From contig NC_133223.1 of assembly GCF_040436345.1 (NCBI RefSeq), forward strand, positions 20,857,613 to 20,921,612: a DNA stretch of 64,000 nucleotides. The letters are read 5' to 3'. Source of the DNA: Pagrus major (lineage: Eukaryota; Chordata; Actinopteri; Spariformes; Sparidae). The position numbers and the translations under genes are program-made. This document shows, piece by piece, positions 21,564-34,745 of this stretch (its first letter is position 1; each line of letters begins with the position of its first letter). The notes under the pieces were generated by a model, which was not told the origin of the DNA, did no database searches, and was given only the letters and a program-made list of their open reading frames with translations.

Positions 21564-21760
21564 TTAAAGGAACAGTTCACCCAAAAATGAAAATTGAGTC
21601 ATTATCTACTCAACCCCATGCCGATGGAAGTTCAGGTGAAGTTTCCACAAATCATTTCTGGAGCTTCACAGTAAAACAGCGTTACAGCATTCTCCTAAGC
21701 AACAGAAGCAGATGGGGAAAGATAAGCAGAAAACGGCTCCATAGTCATCTGGCGTAATAC
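21564..21760 (+). mobile_element. AACAGTTCACCC element, + orientation
   Basis: It begins AAAGGAACAGTTCACCCAAA. A related copy lies inverted at 22900-23040; both read through AACATTTCTGGA-like and cagtaaaacagc blocks in translation (NHFWSFTVKQ versus KHFWNFTAKQ). This is a widespread non-autonomous family in fish. Confidence 0.65.
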
Positions 21761-22899
21761 AAGTCTCCGCCAGCCCTGAGATCCCAAATTGATCTCAAGA
21801 CAATATTTACACCCTTGACACATGGTTGAGCTCCGGAACCCACTTCAGCTGATGCTTTTAGCTTAGCAGCTACAGTAAAGCCTTGGCTTTATAAAGGGTT
21901 TAAAGTCTGAAGTCAAAATTGCTGTTGCTCCATATCTCACCATATCTCACCTATTGCCGGTATCAGGCCCAACAAAGGCAAAAACAGCTGTTTTGTGCTT
22001 CCTGGAGACATAAAATTGTTGATGACTCATCCTGCACTCAGGGGCGTATATTAATTTCACAACACTTTCTTTATTTAATGACGCTGCCATGGATGAATAA
22101 AAGGAAGAATATCTCCAGAGTGTGTTACTCGTGACCGGACCTCACAGATTACTGTCCAAAAAATTAAAATGTATAACTTGTACAAAAAACCCACTTCTAT
22201 AACTTTATTCAGTGGTTCGGGTGAAACTGGGTAAGGATTTAAAGAGAAAATACTTGCTGGTTTCCCTCTGCTGCCCTCGGGCTGCTCTGCCTGGAGCAAC
22301 TCTGGACAGATGGCTTTACTTGTTGCTAAAGTAACTGCTAACAAAAATACTGATAACCAGCAGCTCCTCCATGAACAGCTCCAGACCGCTGACTTACAGC
22401 TGACTGTCCGAAGAGAGTCAAAATAAATGTGTGTGATTAAGTGTTAACATTTAAAAAATTAATCAGAACTGATAGAACAGAGGAGTTAAAATACCTGTTA
22501 TTCTTCACTTATTTGACCTATTTTATATCCATTATTGTATTTCTCAGTGATATGTGCCATCTACTGACCTCAACTTGCACCATTAGGTGGCATGGCAGGA
22601 AACACAATACTAACAGAGAGGAAACATTATTTGACTGGGAAACAGACTTCGACACATCATCGGAACGTAACTTATTTAACGTCAGTGACGGGGAATTAAC
22701 CGTATGTGTTGAAAGATATGCAAGTTACGTGTTACGTGTATGCGGATGGGTTATTAATTTGCCATTGCCTTAGGTTCACGTTCACATGGAATTGTTCTGT
22801 TTATGAAATAAAAGGTCTTGTGTGTTGATCAGAGTTGTGAATAAAAGTTAGGTGAGCCCCAGAAGATTTTCAAATTTCAAAATGGGCCGTGTCATTTTT

Positions 22900-23040
22900 A
22901 AAGTGGGAATGGCTGGTTTAGGAGGATGCTGAAATGCTGTTTTGCTGTGAAGTTCCAGAAATGTTTTGTGGCCCACCAAACGTCACCCAACTTTCCATCG
23001 AAGTGAAGATGAGAAGTTAATGACTGTATTTTCATATTGA
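22900..23040 (-). mobile_element. AACAGTTCACCC element, inverted copy
   Basis: The inverted partner of the element at 21564; the pair brackets about 1.1 kb. The match is recognised from shared blocks in reverse complement, such as the TTTTGCTGTGAAG region. Confidence 0.55.
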
Positions 23041-26000
23041 ATGTATTCTTTAATTTAAAAAAGCATTTATTGCTGAATGTTTTTGTCTTCTGAGCTGTCA
23101 GCAGAGATGTCATTTTCTCCCCGGTTGTGAAACTCCTCTACATCTACAATACTGTTTTGCATTCCACTGTTAGGCAATAGTGTCAACTCAAAACCAGAGA
23201 AATTTAAGCCTGCATGGGAGTTTTTTTTATTTTTATATAGATATATTTCATTATTTTGTGATGTGAACATACAACACTGCACACTCAGTTGGAAATAAAG
23301 TGCAAACATGTAAGTAGGACACAGCCCGGGACTATTGTCAGCCCTTGAGGCTAAGACCAGTCAGTTAGTGAACAGTTGCCAAGTTACTGAAATGTTTAAA
23401 AAACAAACAAACAAACAAAAAAAAATCATACATTGCAAAGCTGGAGCTTATTGATGTGAAGTTCACAGATGAAAGGCAGTGCTAATTAAAATCATTCCCA
23501 TGCACCACCCATTTATTTTGGCAGTTTTGCTTGGTTTGAATATCTAGTGGGAAATGTAGTGCAGAGGAGCAACATCAGAGCTCTGTCTTGTGCTCGACTC
23601 TTCATGAGGCCAGTTGTTTTATGTGAATGCTTTTAATGTTTTGAATTATCTCTTTAATAATGTTGGAGCATTCCCATCCATTGTGGCACACCAATTTTAT
23701 AGCTCCATGCTGGTGATGCCTTTTAGGACAATAAATTATTGCTAATGCTTCATTTTTGAGCAATAAAACTTAAAAGCAAGTAACTGACTATTAAAGAGCA
23801 TCACATGGACGTTTTATTTTGCATTGTTGTCACTTTCACTTCAGCCCTAGATATTAAGAGATTGAAGAATAGGTAAAAATGGCTAGATTGAACTGGCAGC
23901 AATAGCCACAACTACAGGGACAACAAATATTGTAATTTTAGCACGTCTGTTGGTGGGAATTGATAAGATTTTTTTGTGCTTACTGGCCCAAATCTTTATC
24001 GCTCTCCTAATTGATTCTTGATTAATTTTCGGAGTGGTGAAAAAAAGTAGGCTTGCATAGGTTTTAAATAAGATAAAGTCTTGGTTTGTGTTTCCACAAT
24101 CACTTCTGGTTTGGTGGAAATAAATCCTCCCTCCCAGCAAATTTTGACTGTCTGTCAGTGCCCAATGGCCACCCCAAGATTTTCGGTGGCCCCTTCTGGC
24201 CCCCATTATAAAAAGTTTCTGGGGGCACCCCTGCCCAGAGTTATAGTCCTGATCAGAGTTGCTGTGAATCACCTCTGTACTGTATCGCCTGTCTTCAAAC
24301 TGGCATAATTTGCACTTAGCACTTAGCTCCAAGGCTTACTCAGCAACCTGCTAACGGCAGCTAACATGGCAGCTAGTAGCTACAGTCAAAGTCCAGCAGA
24401 TAGGGTTTATGCTGCCCCCTATAGTTTTGGACCTTTGATTTATGTCCTCTCCTTACAAATGACACCTTTAAGCATGAATGTTGTTTTATTGCCCTTGAAG
24501 CTTTGAGGCTTTAGAAGCCTACTCCTCTCTGCCATGACTCCTTGTAGCAAGTTTCCAGCAGTGTAGATACATAAGTTTGATATCATTGTTTTGCAATGCG
24601 CAACTGTCAGAGAAACATTCAGGCATCAGTGAAAGGAAATGAAAAGCTCGGAGGCATATGATCACACAATCAGATGGATCAGACAGTTTGGAACCGGTTC
24701 TCAACTGAAACCAGTTCTGATGTCATATATGCATCATCTCCTCAAACAATATCAACATTGCCAAAGCTGTCTTGTTCCCATAAATGATTCCTTCTGTGCC
24801 ATTAATCTCACCTACAATAAACTTTAATGATCACAAGTCATCAAAAATTGATCCAGCAATAATGCATCAGCCCTGTCACTGTCAGGAATAATGGTGCGGG
24901 TATGTTGAATAATGTTAGACTACACTGTAGGATTGAAAAATCAAAATAATACATGAAAAGGACTCGGGCCACAGGCTTCAGAGACATTACTAATGATCAA
25001 ACCTGCTCTACCTGAACACTTTGTAATACAAAACACACATTGCAGCGACATCTGCTCACATTTTACATATTCACATCAATTGTGTCACTACAGATTAGTC
25101 ATGCCAGATAAATCTGGCATATCAACAAGACACATGTCACGGTCCGCCCAGCTTTCATGTTTGTATCACAGAGAAAAGAAAGACAACAGCTAGTCATCTG
25201 GTTTAGTGTCCGCTGATTTTCTATGTGTGTTTAAATAGAAAACAGCCGATGCAACTTTGTGTATTTTACTGAGTTTACTGGAGACAGGAAAGGAACTCAT
25301 TTATATTCTCCTGTGAACCACATGCACTCAGGTGGAAGATTCATTTCGAAATGTACTCTGCAACTGATTATCTGCTGAAATTGTAATGAGTAACGTAATC
25401 ATTGTATTACCTAAGTTCACTGATGTAATTTATACTGTGAAAGTATTTTCCACCTCCCACTGAGAGGCCTCAGACAGCTTCATTACTTTCACGTCTTTAA
25501 TGTTGCTTTAGAACAACAATACACTTTAGAGTGAGAAAGACATTTTGACGCCTTGACGCCTCATTAGATTCGCCCATCATGAGTGTGTTTCCCAATGTAT
25601 TTTTTCTATTTTGCAGCTCTAACGGAAATACTAACGATATGAAAATATTAAAAAGGTCTGAAGTTTTTCATTTCACAGTAATAATGATTATATAACTGGA
25701 AATAATTGGAAAATTATTTCTGCATGAACGAGCGCTATGGAAACGCGTCTTCCCCCTATGGTTTCATGAAGGGTTTATTTTTTTACATTACGTCGCCTAC
25801 ATCAGTTCTGAGTTTAATGTACTCAATTTATCTGTTGTTTCACTCGTGTCTGTCTACATACAATAAAATATTTAAATCTATGTTTGCCCGTGTAGGTATG
25901 ACTCACTTTTCTTGCATTTATCAACAAAGCAGGATGACTGTTCTCATCAAGATGTATATTAGTGAAGATCAAACTGTGCAGTAATGAGCTGATGGAAGTA

Positions 26001-26639
26001 GACACATTAAGCTGGAGTGTGTGGGAGGAGGTATACTGTTATGGAGGACTGAAACTGCCAAAATCCCCAAAACAAATAGAACAACAAATAAATGGCTCAA
26101 TTAATAAGCTATTAAATGCACAAAAAATGAAAGTAAAAAAAAATGTAGGCAATAAAGAAATAATGTGTTGGGATTCTGTATTAAATTGTCAAAAACTGAC
26201 TATGTTATATATAGCAATATTCAAACCAGAGAAATCCACAAGTTTACTCAAAGTAACAGAGTGTTTTATTTGGTTGCCTGTCACTATTCTGGAATAGGGA
26301 AGCTGGCGAATGAGACGAAAGTTAAGGTGAATAAAACTTTAAAACATTACCTTGTCTGGGAACATTTGTGCCTGAGCCACATCAGATAGATTTTCATCAG
26401 CAGTAGTGATTGTTTAATGGTGTAGTCACAATAAGCGAAGTGATCATTAGGGGTTTATTTTGGTTACTCACACAGTGTTTATCCATCCCAAACAGCCAGA
26501 TCACTTCACTTTACATCAGCCATAAGAACGTTAGTAGGCACACACCAATTTAACGCTCACCAGAGACTCCCTGTCTTTCTCCTCTTTCCCCCTCTCCTCT
26601 TTGTAACGTTACTTTCATGAAGTAAATTGCATTTCTCCT

Positions 26640-26770
26640 CCAGCTCCAGTCAGCAGTCAACATAACAGAACATACCACAGAACATCACCTGACACTTCAG
26701 CCTGTTGCTGCTGCAGTCAGGTTGATAAACAGGAGTGAAGATAAATCCACTTTTTAATCCCAAAAGTTAA
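26640..26770. mobile_element. Dispersed repeat shared with 50882-51010
   Basis: Both places carry GCTCCAGTCAGCA, a GTCAGG(T/C)TGAT segment, GAGTGAAGAT and CCACTTTTTAATCCCAAAAG in the same order. The family is not identified. Confidence 0.6.
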
Positions 26771-28706
26771 AAACCTTAAAGGATTTGACAACATCAAGAT
26801 TTCTGTTTGAATTTGCTTTTGCAATTGTTTACCTTTGTATTAGTTCACCTATTTGTTTACTTTGCCATTAAATCTTCCATTTTATTTAATAATTTCTGAA
26901 TAATGAAGCAGAAATTGATAAAGAAATGTAAAAAGAAAATACAGAAATAAATAAGTTTGTAGAAATAAATAGGTGTTGAAACATTGTAAAGAGGGAAACA
27001 TAAAATACATTAAATAAAGGTGTACTTTGTAATTTTGGGAAAGACCTTTTGATCAGAAGAGAAAGATCTTCATTGATTGATTTTTTTTATGCCTAAACAA
27101 ACTAAAAAAACAACCTGTCTTTGTTTTCCCGACTGAATAAACAAACAGACCTTAAAGGACAACCCAATTTCATATTGTTTTACTTTGTTTATATTTGGCG
27201 GACCCTGCCACCTTTCTAGTTTCAAACTTGTTGATATTATGTTTTGGTGCATTTAATTGCATATTAATTTATTTATTAAGCCAGTTATGTATTTCTTTAT
27301 TCATTTTTGACTTTGGCAGTTTCGGTCCTCCATTCATTGCCGCAATTATTCGTATCTGCACTTCTATGATGTAACCAAGGCTTCACTCAGCTGTTGTCGT
27401 ATAGATTTCATAGACCTGACTTAATGGAAACACAGATGTTTAAGATGCAACATTAACCACATGTACATGTGCACATTAAGTACCCAGACCGATAAACATA
27501 TGCCTCCCCAAGACAAGTAATATACAGACATTCACACACACACCATCATCATTCAGGGCTTACAGTTGTGCTATTTCACCAGCTGTTCGAAGATGTTTTG
27601 AAAGAAGTAGAATGAATGCAAACCATCTCCATCAGCAACATACACTCAAAACACATCTCATTGCACATACTTCACGGACTGTGTTTACACCAGTGCTTAA
27701 ACCCATTAGCAGCTCATGCTAGCGTAAAAATGACTTCTAATTCAAGTCCAGTTTTATTTGGCATGTGTTTCTGTAAGGTCAAAATAAAATCCTCAAGAAG
27801 ACTGACCAGCCTGCTGTGTTTTCATCACATAGTTGATCTATCTTAATTGATTTTTCAATGAGTTTAATGTTGAGTTGGAAAAAAAAAATCACCATTACAG
27901 AGCAGAAAACTTTGGAAAAATCTGTTATTTTTATTAGCACTGGCAAAAATGACAAAGATGAAAGCTGTTAAGCACTGACATGTTCAGGATTTATCTGTAT
28001 CCAGCTGAGGAATAACTCATCCAGCCCACCCCATAATCAGTCTTCAACAACAGCTTAGCAAGAACTGAGGCCACTTATCCTCAGAGTTACTCAGCTCGAT
28101 CCCATTTAATCCACAAAAAGGCAAAATACTCTTTGAATACATTTTAAATACACACTCAGGAATGTTAAATCTTTAATGAGCTTTTAATTCTGCTTTTATG
28201 AAACTGGGGCCTTGTATCCATATTTATTCAGCGTCCCAGTTTTCTCTAATAGTGGTTTAATTGTATTTAGTTTTTAAGAGTAATGTGTCAATATTTCATC
28301 CAGTTAGGTCTTGCCGATGTTACCAAATTGACCGTTAATCCAATCACAACCAGAACAAAGCTCAGTTCAGTATCACTGAGTTCAGCACAGTTCATGTCAG
28401 CATTAATTCAAATTCATCTGAGAGCGAATGACCTCAGCATAACGTTTTTACACCAGGGGAGACAAACGGTTACAGTATCCATCACAAAATACTGCTGGTC
28501 AGCTGTGTGTGTGTGTGTGTCCGTGCGTCCATCTACTGTATTTGTGTGTGTGTGTGTGTGTGTGTGTCTGCCTGGTAGGGTGTGTTGGTCAGCTGTTATT
28601 GATGCTGTCATGTGAGGGAGTCGCCTTTCTCAGGAGAAAAGGCTGACTCATGGGCTAACTGGCTGGCCTACTTTACTGGGACGGGAAACTGGATCACTGC
28701 AGGATG

Positions 28707-28708
<2 letters not shown>

Positions 28709-28798
<90 letters not shown>
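28709..28798. repeat. (CA)45 microsatellite
   Basis: About 90 bases of uninterrupted CA, the longest pure dinucleotide CA run in the window. Confidence 0.92.
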
Positions 28799-28801
<3 letters not shown>

Positions 28802-29584
28802 ATGCACACATGCAGGGGCCCAGTTACTGTGCACCACTTTGCGTTCAGGCCTGCAAATGTTGCCCAGGTGCAGAGAACAAAAGTCACAGTTAAACCATGG
28901 ATGACAGATGAATATTCTTTGGGAAGAGCTGTTTGTACAAATGCAGCATCCGTGTTAGAGGATATACCGTGTTTGAATTTATTGCAAAATAAAGAGTCTT
29001 TCTGCTGTTTTCATCTTTGATCTCTGTGTATATTTTTGACTAGGACATCCCAAGGTAGCAGCTTAGCTTCACTCAATCACCAAACTTGGAATGCTTTGCT
29101 TTATTTATTCCTTTAATTAATTACTGCTTTACTCCTTTTTTTTATGCACCTCAATGGAGACTCCCAAAAGGCTCATGGAAAAATACAAACCTGACAAAAA
29201 ACCTCAGAGGGCCAACAGATAATGATGCATCTGCTCAACAGAGAGCTACAGACTCCAAACTAATTCTGGAACATGAACATCGGTTGATGTTTTGGCCCCA
29301 AAGAGCAACTCAGAAGTGCCTACATTAATGGAACTGGAGCAAAAATAAACAACAAGTAAACATGCAAAATAGTTTTCTCCAAAGAAAACAAGACATACAT
29401 ATTGTGGGCCGTCACACCCTCGCTTGCAGTGTCTTTTAATCGAATATTGTACAACACATAACAACATGGATACCATTACCTGTTAAAAGTGTGGTTGAGC
29501 TAAAGTCCTAAAGTTGCACTATTCAAGATTTATTATTTAAAATGCATTATAATACATCAAACATACAGTATGTTCTCCCAGCAT

Positions 29585-29850
29585 GCTGTCACAGTTTGCA
29601 AAATGAGACCCAAAGGCAGACAAACAGGCAGGCACGATGAAAAAACAAAAAGCAAGCTTTAATGATGTAAACTGAAATCACGGTGCAAAATACAAAATAC
29701 AAAATACAAAGTCCAAGCAACACAAAGGCAGGCAACAGGAAGTCCAAGGGAAAACAACCCAAAGAGAATACAAAAACTAAATGATGAACAAACCAGAAAA
29801 CCACAAGGAACAAATCAATACCTTAGGGAACAGGCAAAAGAGCACAGGAG
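29585..29850 (-). mobile_element. TGTCATGG-family repeat, partial copy 2
   Basis: It carries the family's interior features (AAGCAAGCTTTAATGA, repeated AAAATACAAAATAC, GGCAGGCAACAGGAAG) but lacks the AACTCAAACCATGACA end. Confidence 0.5.
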
Positions 29851-29989
29851 ATGCATGGAGTCAACGTTGTTACTGGTAGGAAATAATGGCTTCGAACAAA
29901 TTATCTCTCAACGCTCAACATCCACTACTAAGGAGCAAAGGTTTACAGTAGCTCCATTGAAAGTTATTTCTGGATATTTAAAACATCCA

Positions 29990-30325
29990 GTGTGGAACAT
30001 CATAAGTAAGTAATTAGGAGCATAAATCTAATCTAATATGTATAATTATGTTGTCATAAGTTTATAATCAGCTGAAAATAAGAATCGTTGTGTTTTTGCT
30101 ATCTGAGAATGAGACTTTTATATGAAGGGAGTGGGTCCGCTTCCATGGAGAGCGGACAAATCAAACACTGGCTCTAGAGGGGGCCTTTCGTGTTTTTTAC
30201 ATTATTAGTGGCCACTGTATGGGACATTGAAATGATAGGTGTTCAGTTGGTTCCTATTGTTGTTGGTTTCAATCGGCAACCTCAACCGTAGATGCTACTA
30301 AATCCTACACACTAAACCTTTAAGC
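29990..30325 (-). mobile_element. Dispersed repeat ending CCTACACACTAAACC
   Basis: It shares blocks with 34555-34745 and 53565-53760 (attatgaatattatattt-, aacaaaaacacaatgatt- and cctacacactggaccttt-type motifs). The boundaries are approximate. Confidence 0.45.
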
Positions 30326-31479
30326 TAAATGACAAACGCTCACCTGAGGGTAAATGTGTGAAACTACCTATTACATTGTTATAGCCTTACATGTGAGTTT
30401 GATCTGTGGCATGTTTGCTTTGTTATTTACCACAAAAGGCTCAGCTGTAGGAGGAGCCATTTATCAAGTGTCCTACAAAGTCAGCCTATTCTCCTTTTGA
30501 GTGACAATGAGGAAACATGGCGAGGTGCATCTGGGAAATCCCAGCCCTGTGAAAGACCTCAACAATGTGCCTCTGCAATAAACTTAACTGAATGAGTCAG
30601 GCAGGAATTCCTGGATTTATTGAGGGGAGAGTGCATGGGAATATTGCAGAGGGGAGTGTTCCTATTGCCGCTATAAGTCAGCGATTTCGAAGAGAAACCC
30701 TTCAACTTTCACCAGATTGAATAAATTCAGTGTCACACTGGGAACCGGGCCCATTAAAACAAACTCATGCTCTTGTGTTGAGTGAGAGCGCTGAGAAACA
30801 AGCCTGCAACACAGTTTCGGGTTGATTCATGGCTGAAGAACTGCTGATTTCAGTAATTGAAAGTGTCATATCGTTTGAAAATGTGCAGAACACCCCAGGA
30901 TGCAAACACATACAGGCGCAAACACTCTTGGTTTAGTGGAACACTTTCCTCAACATGTACCCTGTAATTATAGACATAAATTGTGGAGCAGCTGGGGGAT
31001 GACCGCTCTTTTTGTGATGACGGAACACACACACAGACACACAAACACAAACTCTACAACAAATAGACACACACTGACACAAACTCATCAGGTGGTAGAG
31101 ATAATGAGGTTCTCAGGGTTTTGAAGCAGGTGATCTCGCCTCAGGTGATCCGGGATGGAAAAGATTATTGGAGTGTGTGAATAAACACGCAAGCTCAGAG
31201 AGGATTAACAAAGCAATAAATAGGCAGATGTAAGTTTGCTACATGTGAAGCAAACAGAGCTGATTTTTAAGATGCTCAAGAGTCTGGTTGGAGGATTCTT
31301 GAGCAGAAAACAATAACGTTGGAACGATCTGAGCAGAGAATTGTGGACAGGGACAGATGGCTGCGTGGTAGATGGATAAAGGGATGTATGCGCTCATCTC
31401 TCTGGAGCAAAGACACAGACAGGAGGGGTAAATTATTCTTTAATTGAGTTAGATGTCTGATCAATCAGCGTTTGAATGA

Positions 31480-31990
31480 ATGAAAAACAAACGCAGAGAG
31501 AGAAGGAATGAAAGAAGACGATCAAAAAGTGGAACACGGAGTTACAGTCAAGTGGCAAACTAGCAGCATTGAGAGTTTGTTTGTTCATGAATGACTTTTC
31601 TGTCAAAGTGTGTCAAGCAGAATTTCGTCTGAGCGCTTTGTCCTCTGGAAATCATTACGCTGCTGATGCTATCCCGGAGACACAGAAAAATGTGAGACGA
31701 AATCAGACAGAAGGCAGTGAGAAAAAGGGCAGAGAGAAAGGAAATATAGCGCTGAGAACCGAAGGCAGGTGAAGAAGAGGTAAAAGGAAAGACAGGCGAA
31801 GGAGCAGGAAGAGATAGAGAGGAGGACGGAGGGGATGGAGAGACATCTGTTTTGTGTCAGAGACAGGTTACAGGCTGATAGCGGGGGCTTAGAGAGAGAG
31901 AATAAATGAGAAAGAGAGGAGGGGGAAAAGGGACAGACTGAAGAGGAAAAAGAGGGCAAGGAGTGTGGAAAACATTACAGAGATAGAAGT
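31480..31990. repeat. Purine-rich (GA) tract
   Basis: A strongly strand-asymmetric run of A and G on the + strand, without a coding frame of interest. It may form unusual DNA structures, but that is only inferred from composition. Confidence 0.5.
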
Positions 31991-32054
31991 GCCTAATTGG
32001 AAGAGACAGACATTATCACAAGCTGCAGAACTCTGAGGGCATGTCTCATACTCC

Positions 32055-32090
<36 letters not shown>
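32055..32090. repeat. (CT)n(GT)n compound microsatellite
   Basis: About 11 CT units followed directly by 7 GT units. Confidence 0.85.
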
Positions 32091-32736
32091 TTTTATGTAT
32101 GTGAGCTGGTTCAAGATATTGTTGTATCTCATTAGGGAGGATATATCCCTACACCCAATTTCTGTGTGTTTTATGTGCACATGTGTGTGTGTGTGAGAGA
32201 GAAAGAGTCAAAGATACAGAGATAAGAGAGAGAGTAAGAAAAAGGAATATCTACGAGGAGACGAAACCATAATAAAAGATGAAAGTGAAAAGCTCAGTGA
32301 GGGAGCAATAAAAGACGCCACGACACAGAGAGAGAGAGAGAGCTGGTTAGTATCAGGAAGCCATAATAATACACAGTCTGAGGGAGGCACGAGGCTTGTA
32401 TCACAGAGCTTACAGTCCAAACAAAGCACATTCAAGTGTCATGAAATCAAAGGAATTTTCTCAAAAAGTCTTGACCAGAGTTTCATGCACTCTGATCTTT
32501 TCATAGTTAAGTTATTGTATACTTCCTACTCCTTACATTTTTAAAATAGGCTCCTTACTTTAGGCTCCTTTCTTTAAAAAGTGCATTTGAGGGGAATTAT
32601 CAATTATTTTACCAACATCAGAAGAGACTGAGACTCAACAATCACTATCTTTCTGGTGTGTTTACGAACAGCTCGGACAAATCCTACTGATTCTGCCTTT
32701 AAGTTTGATAGTCTTTGAATTACAGTATATCAATAT

Positions 32737-33242
32737 TGTCATGGTTTCTGTTTTATTTTGTATACTCTCCTCATGTGTAATCTTTCACTTCCCCCTTCCT
32801 CCCTTTGTCTGTTTTCCTGTCCTTTTTCAGTGTACACCTGTGTCTGCTGGGTCCATGTTTGTTGGTTGGTTCATACCGTCATGGTTGCAAAGTGGTGAAG
32901 ACTGAAATGCAGATACGGAGACAGGCAAAAGTGAGCTTTAATGAGAGTTGATGGTCCAAAAACCAAAATACAAAAGGCAAGTAACAAAAGCAGGCAGAGT
33001 AAAGTCCATTGAAGCAAAGGCAGGCAGTCAAAACACAGGAGCAAAACAGACGAACCAATGAAGAGTGAGGGGAAAACACTGGCTTAAATACACAGGAGGT
33101 GATTTACTAATGAGATACAGGTGTACACAGAACAATGGTGGAAAACAGACAAAGGAGGAACTGGAAAGTGAAAAATGACACATGAGGAGAGAACTACAAA
33201 ATAAAACAGGAAATAACTAAACCAAAAACTCAAACCATGACA
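32737..33242. mobile_element. Inverted pair of TGTCATGG repeats with 5-bp target duplication
   Basis: It starts TGTCATGGTTTC and ends AAACCATGACA. The outer 130 bases on each side are inverted copies of each other. Perfect flanking aatat sits at 32732-32736 and 33243-33247. A second internal terminus (CGTCATGG) lies near 32879. The structure suggests one insertion of a composite or palindromic element. Confidence 0.7.
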
Positions 33243-33289
33243 AATATGATGTGAGGTATAGTTAGCTTTGCACAGAAATAGGCGGTAGA

Positions 33290-33480
33290 AATGTCTTTCT
33301 GAGGGATACTTTTTACTTTTATGCTTTGAGTACATTTCAGAGACTGTACTTTCAGACTTTTACTTGAGTAAAGAAGTTGAACCAGTACTTTTACTTTTGC
33401 CAGTCTTCTTTTTACACAAGTATCTGTTCTTCTACAGGAGGAAAGATTGTGTGTACCTTTGCCACCTCTGTTGCCGTGTA
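33290..33480. mobile_element. TTTTACTTGAGTA-type dispersed repeat
   Basis: It contains GTACTTTTACTTTTGCC and a TTACTTGAGTAAAG block. Related, more decayed copies are near 47565-47720 and 55960-56310. This resembles a very common teleost repeat; the class is uncertain. Confidence 0.45.
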
Positions 33481-34224
33481 TAGCCTAGATCTATAAATAC
33501 CTACATAATCAGTCTCCTCTTGACTCAGTAACAAGGGGAATTGTAAGGTGCCTTTAAGTATATCCTCCTCTACAGATGGGCATTACAAATAAGCTTAGGC
33601 TGTATATGCTGCGGTATGTGGCAACACACTTGTCCCAGTCACTGAAGATCGATAAACAAATTAAATTAATTGTTATACTTTTACAGATTAGATCAATTGA
33701 TTGATTATCATAATTTGACAATTTTACTAATACTTTATCTGTTCTCTTTATAAAGACCGGACACTGCAGGTGAGACAGAAGTTTCTTGGGTTGGGTTAAG
33801 GTGACTTAACTTGACAAAACCTGTGGCTTGACTTGATTTGACTTGACTTGACCAAGAAAAAATGGCTTGGGACTTGGACTAACTGACTTGAGTCACATGT
33901 CGGACTTGTCCTAAATAAACATAAATAAAAAAATAGTTTTTTATTTCATTTTTAATTTTTGTTTTAAGCAAGAAAACAAAGTTTTTTTTAGCTTCCAGAG
34001 TGGATTTGTACATTTGAGTTTAGTTTTTATTGTTTAAAATGTTTAAGTTTTAGTTCAGTTTAAAAAATATATATTTTCAGTATTAGTTAGTTTATTTATT
34101 TATTTATTGTAATTATAATGTGGGGGGTGTTTGTCAAGGGCAAGATTTAAGAAGTTCAGAATAGTTATCACCATCCAAACACAACTCTTTGTGAAGGTAC
34201 AGTAACTGACTCACAGTGATGTAA

Positions 34225-34475
34225 ACCATGTGGTTCTCAACGTGGCGTCCAAGGACCCCCAGGAGTGCTTGAGAGGGGTAATAATAATTATTATTTTTTT
34301 ACTTTAATCCATCAATAAGTAGCACAGAAACACAATTTTTGCTATCTTGGTTTCTATAACAAAACATCTACAAGATAAATTTCTCATCATGGGGGACCCT
34401 GGGACAAAACCTATGTTTCTATTTTGTGTCAGTTTAGGGCTCCTCGATGTGAAGAGTTTGAAGGCCACTGATGTA
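34225..34475. mobile_element. hAT-like non-autonomous element
   Basis: The ends TGTGGTTCTCAAC and GTTTGAAGGCCACTGAT are imperfect inverted repeats resembling hAT ends of the CAGTGGTTCTCAAACT type. About 250 bases, no transposase. Confidence 0.5.
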
Positions 34476-34554
34476 TCAGTCCCAATAAATAAAGATGCAC
34501 CAGTGCCAGCTCGGGCTTGTTGTTTTGACAAGTTTGGTTTGTCCATTTTTGGCT

Positions 34555-34745
34555 ACTGTAGAAACATCTCTTTGGAAGAAGACGTGCTCCCTTTGGAGAC
34601 ATAAATGACTCATTCTTAGGTAACAAAAACACAGCAAATCTCAGTTTCAGTTGATTATATGCTAATAAAAACATATTTATAAATATTATATTTAATTTCT
34701 GCCAAAATATCCCCCTTAATCCTTCACACCAGTCCTTTAACTGTA
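34555..34745 (+). mobile_element. Dispersed repeat, copy shared with 53565-53760
   Basis: Shared order of blocks: CTGTAGAAACAT, GGTAACAAAAACACA, TTTCTGCCAA and a terminal CCTTTAA-like end. Direct orientation in both places. Confidence 0.6.

Larger units (their letters stand above)
23041..29584. other. Gene-poor intergenic DNA
   Basis: No convincing exon. It contains two TG runs near 28504-28567, a long CA run, fragments of dispersed repeats (26640-26770, 27005-27200) and scattered short open frames without known domains. Confidence 0.5.

Noticed and set aside
23883..24332. 149-codon minus-strand open frame
   Set aside because: No homology recognised and the composition is like the surrounding repeat-rich DNA; probably chance.
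28709..28798. Regularly spaced repeats resembling an array
   Set aside because: Simple dinucleotide repeat; no CRISPR-like spacer structure anywhere in the window.
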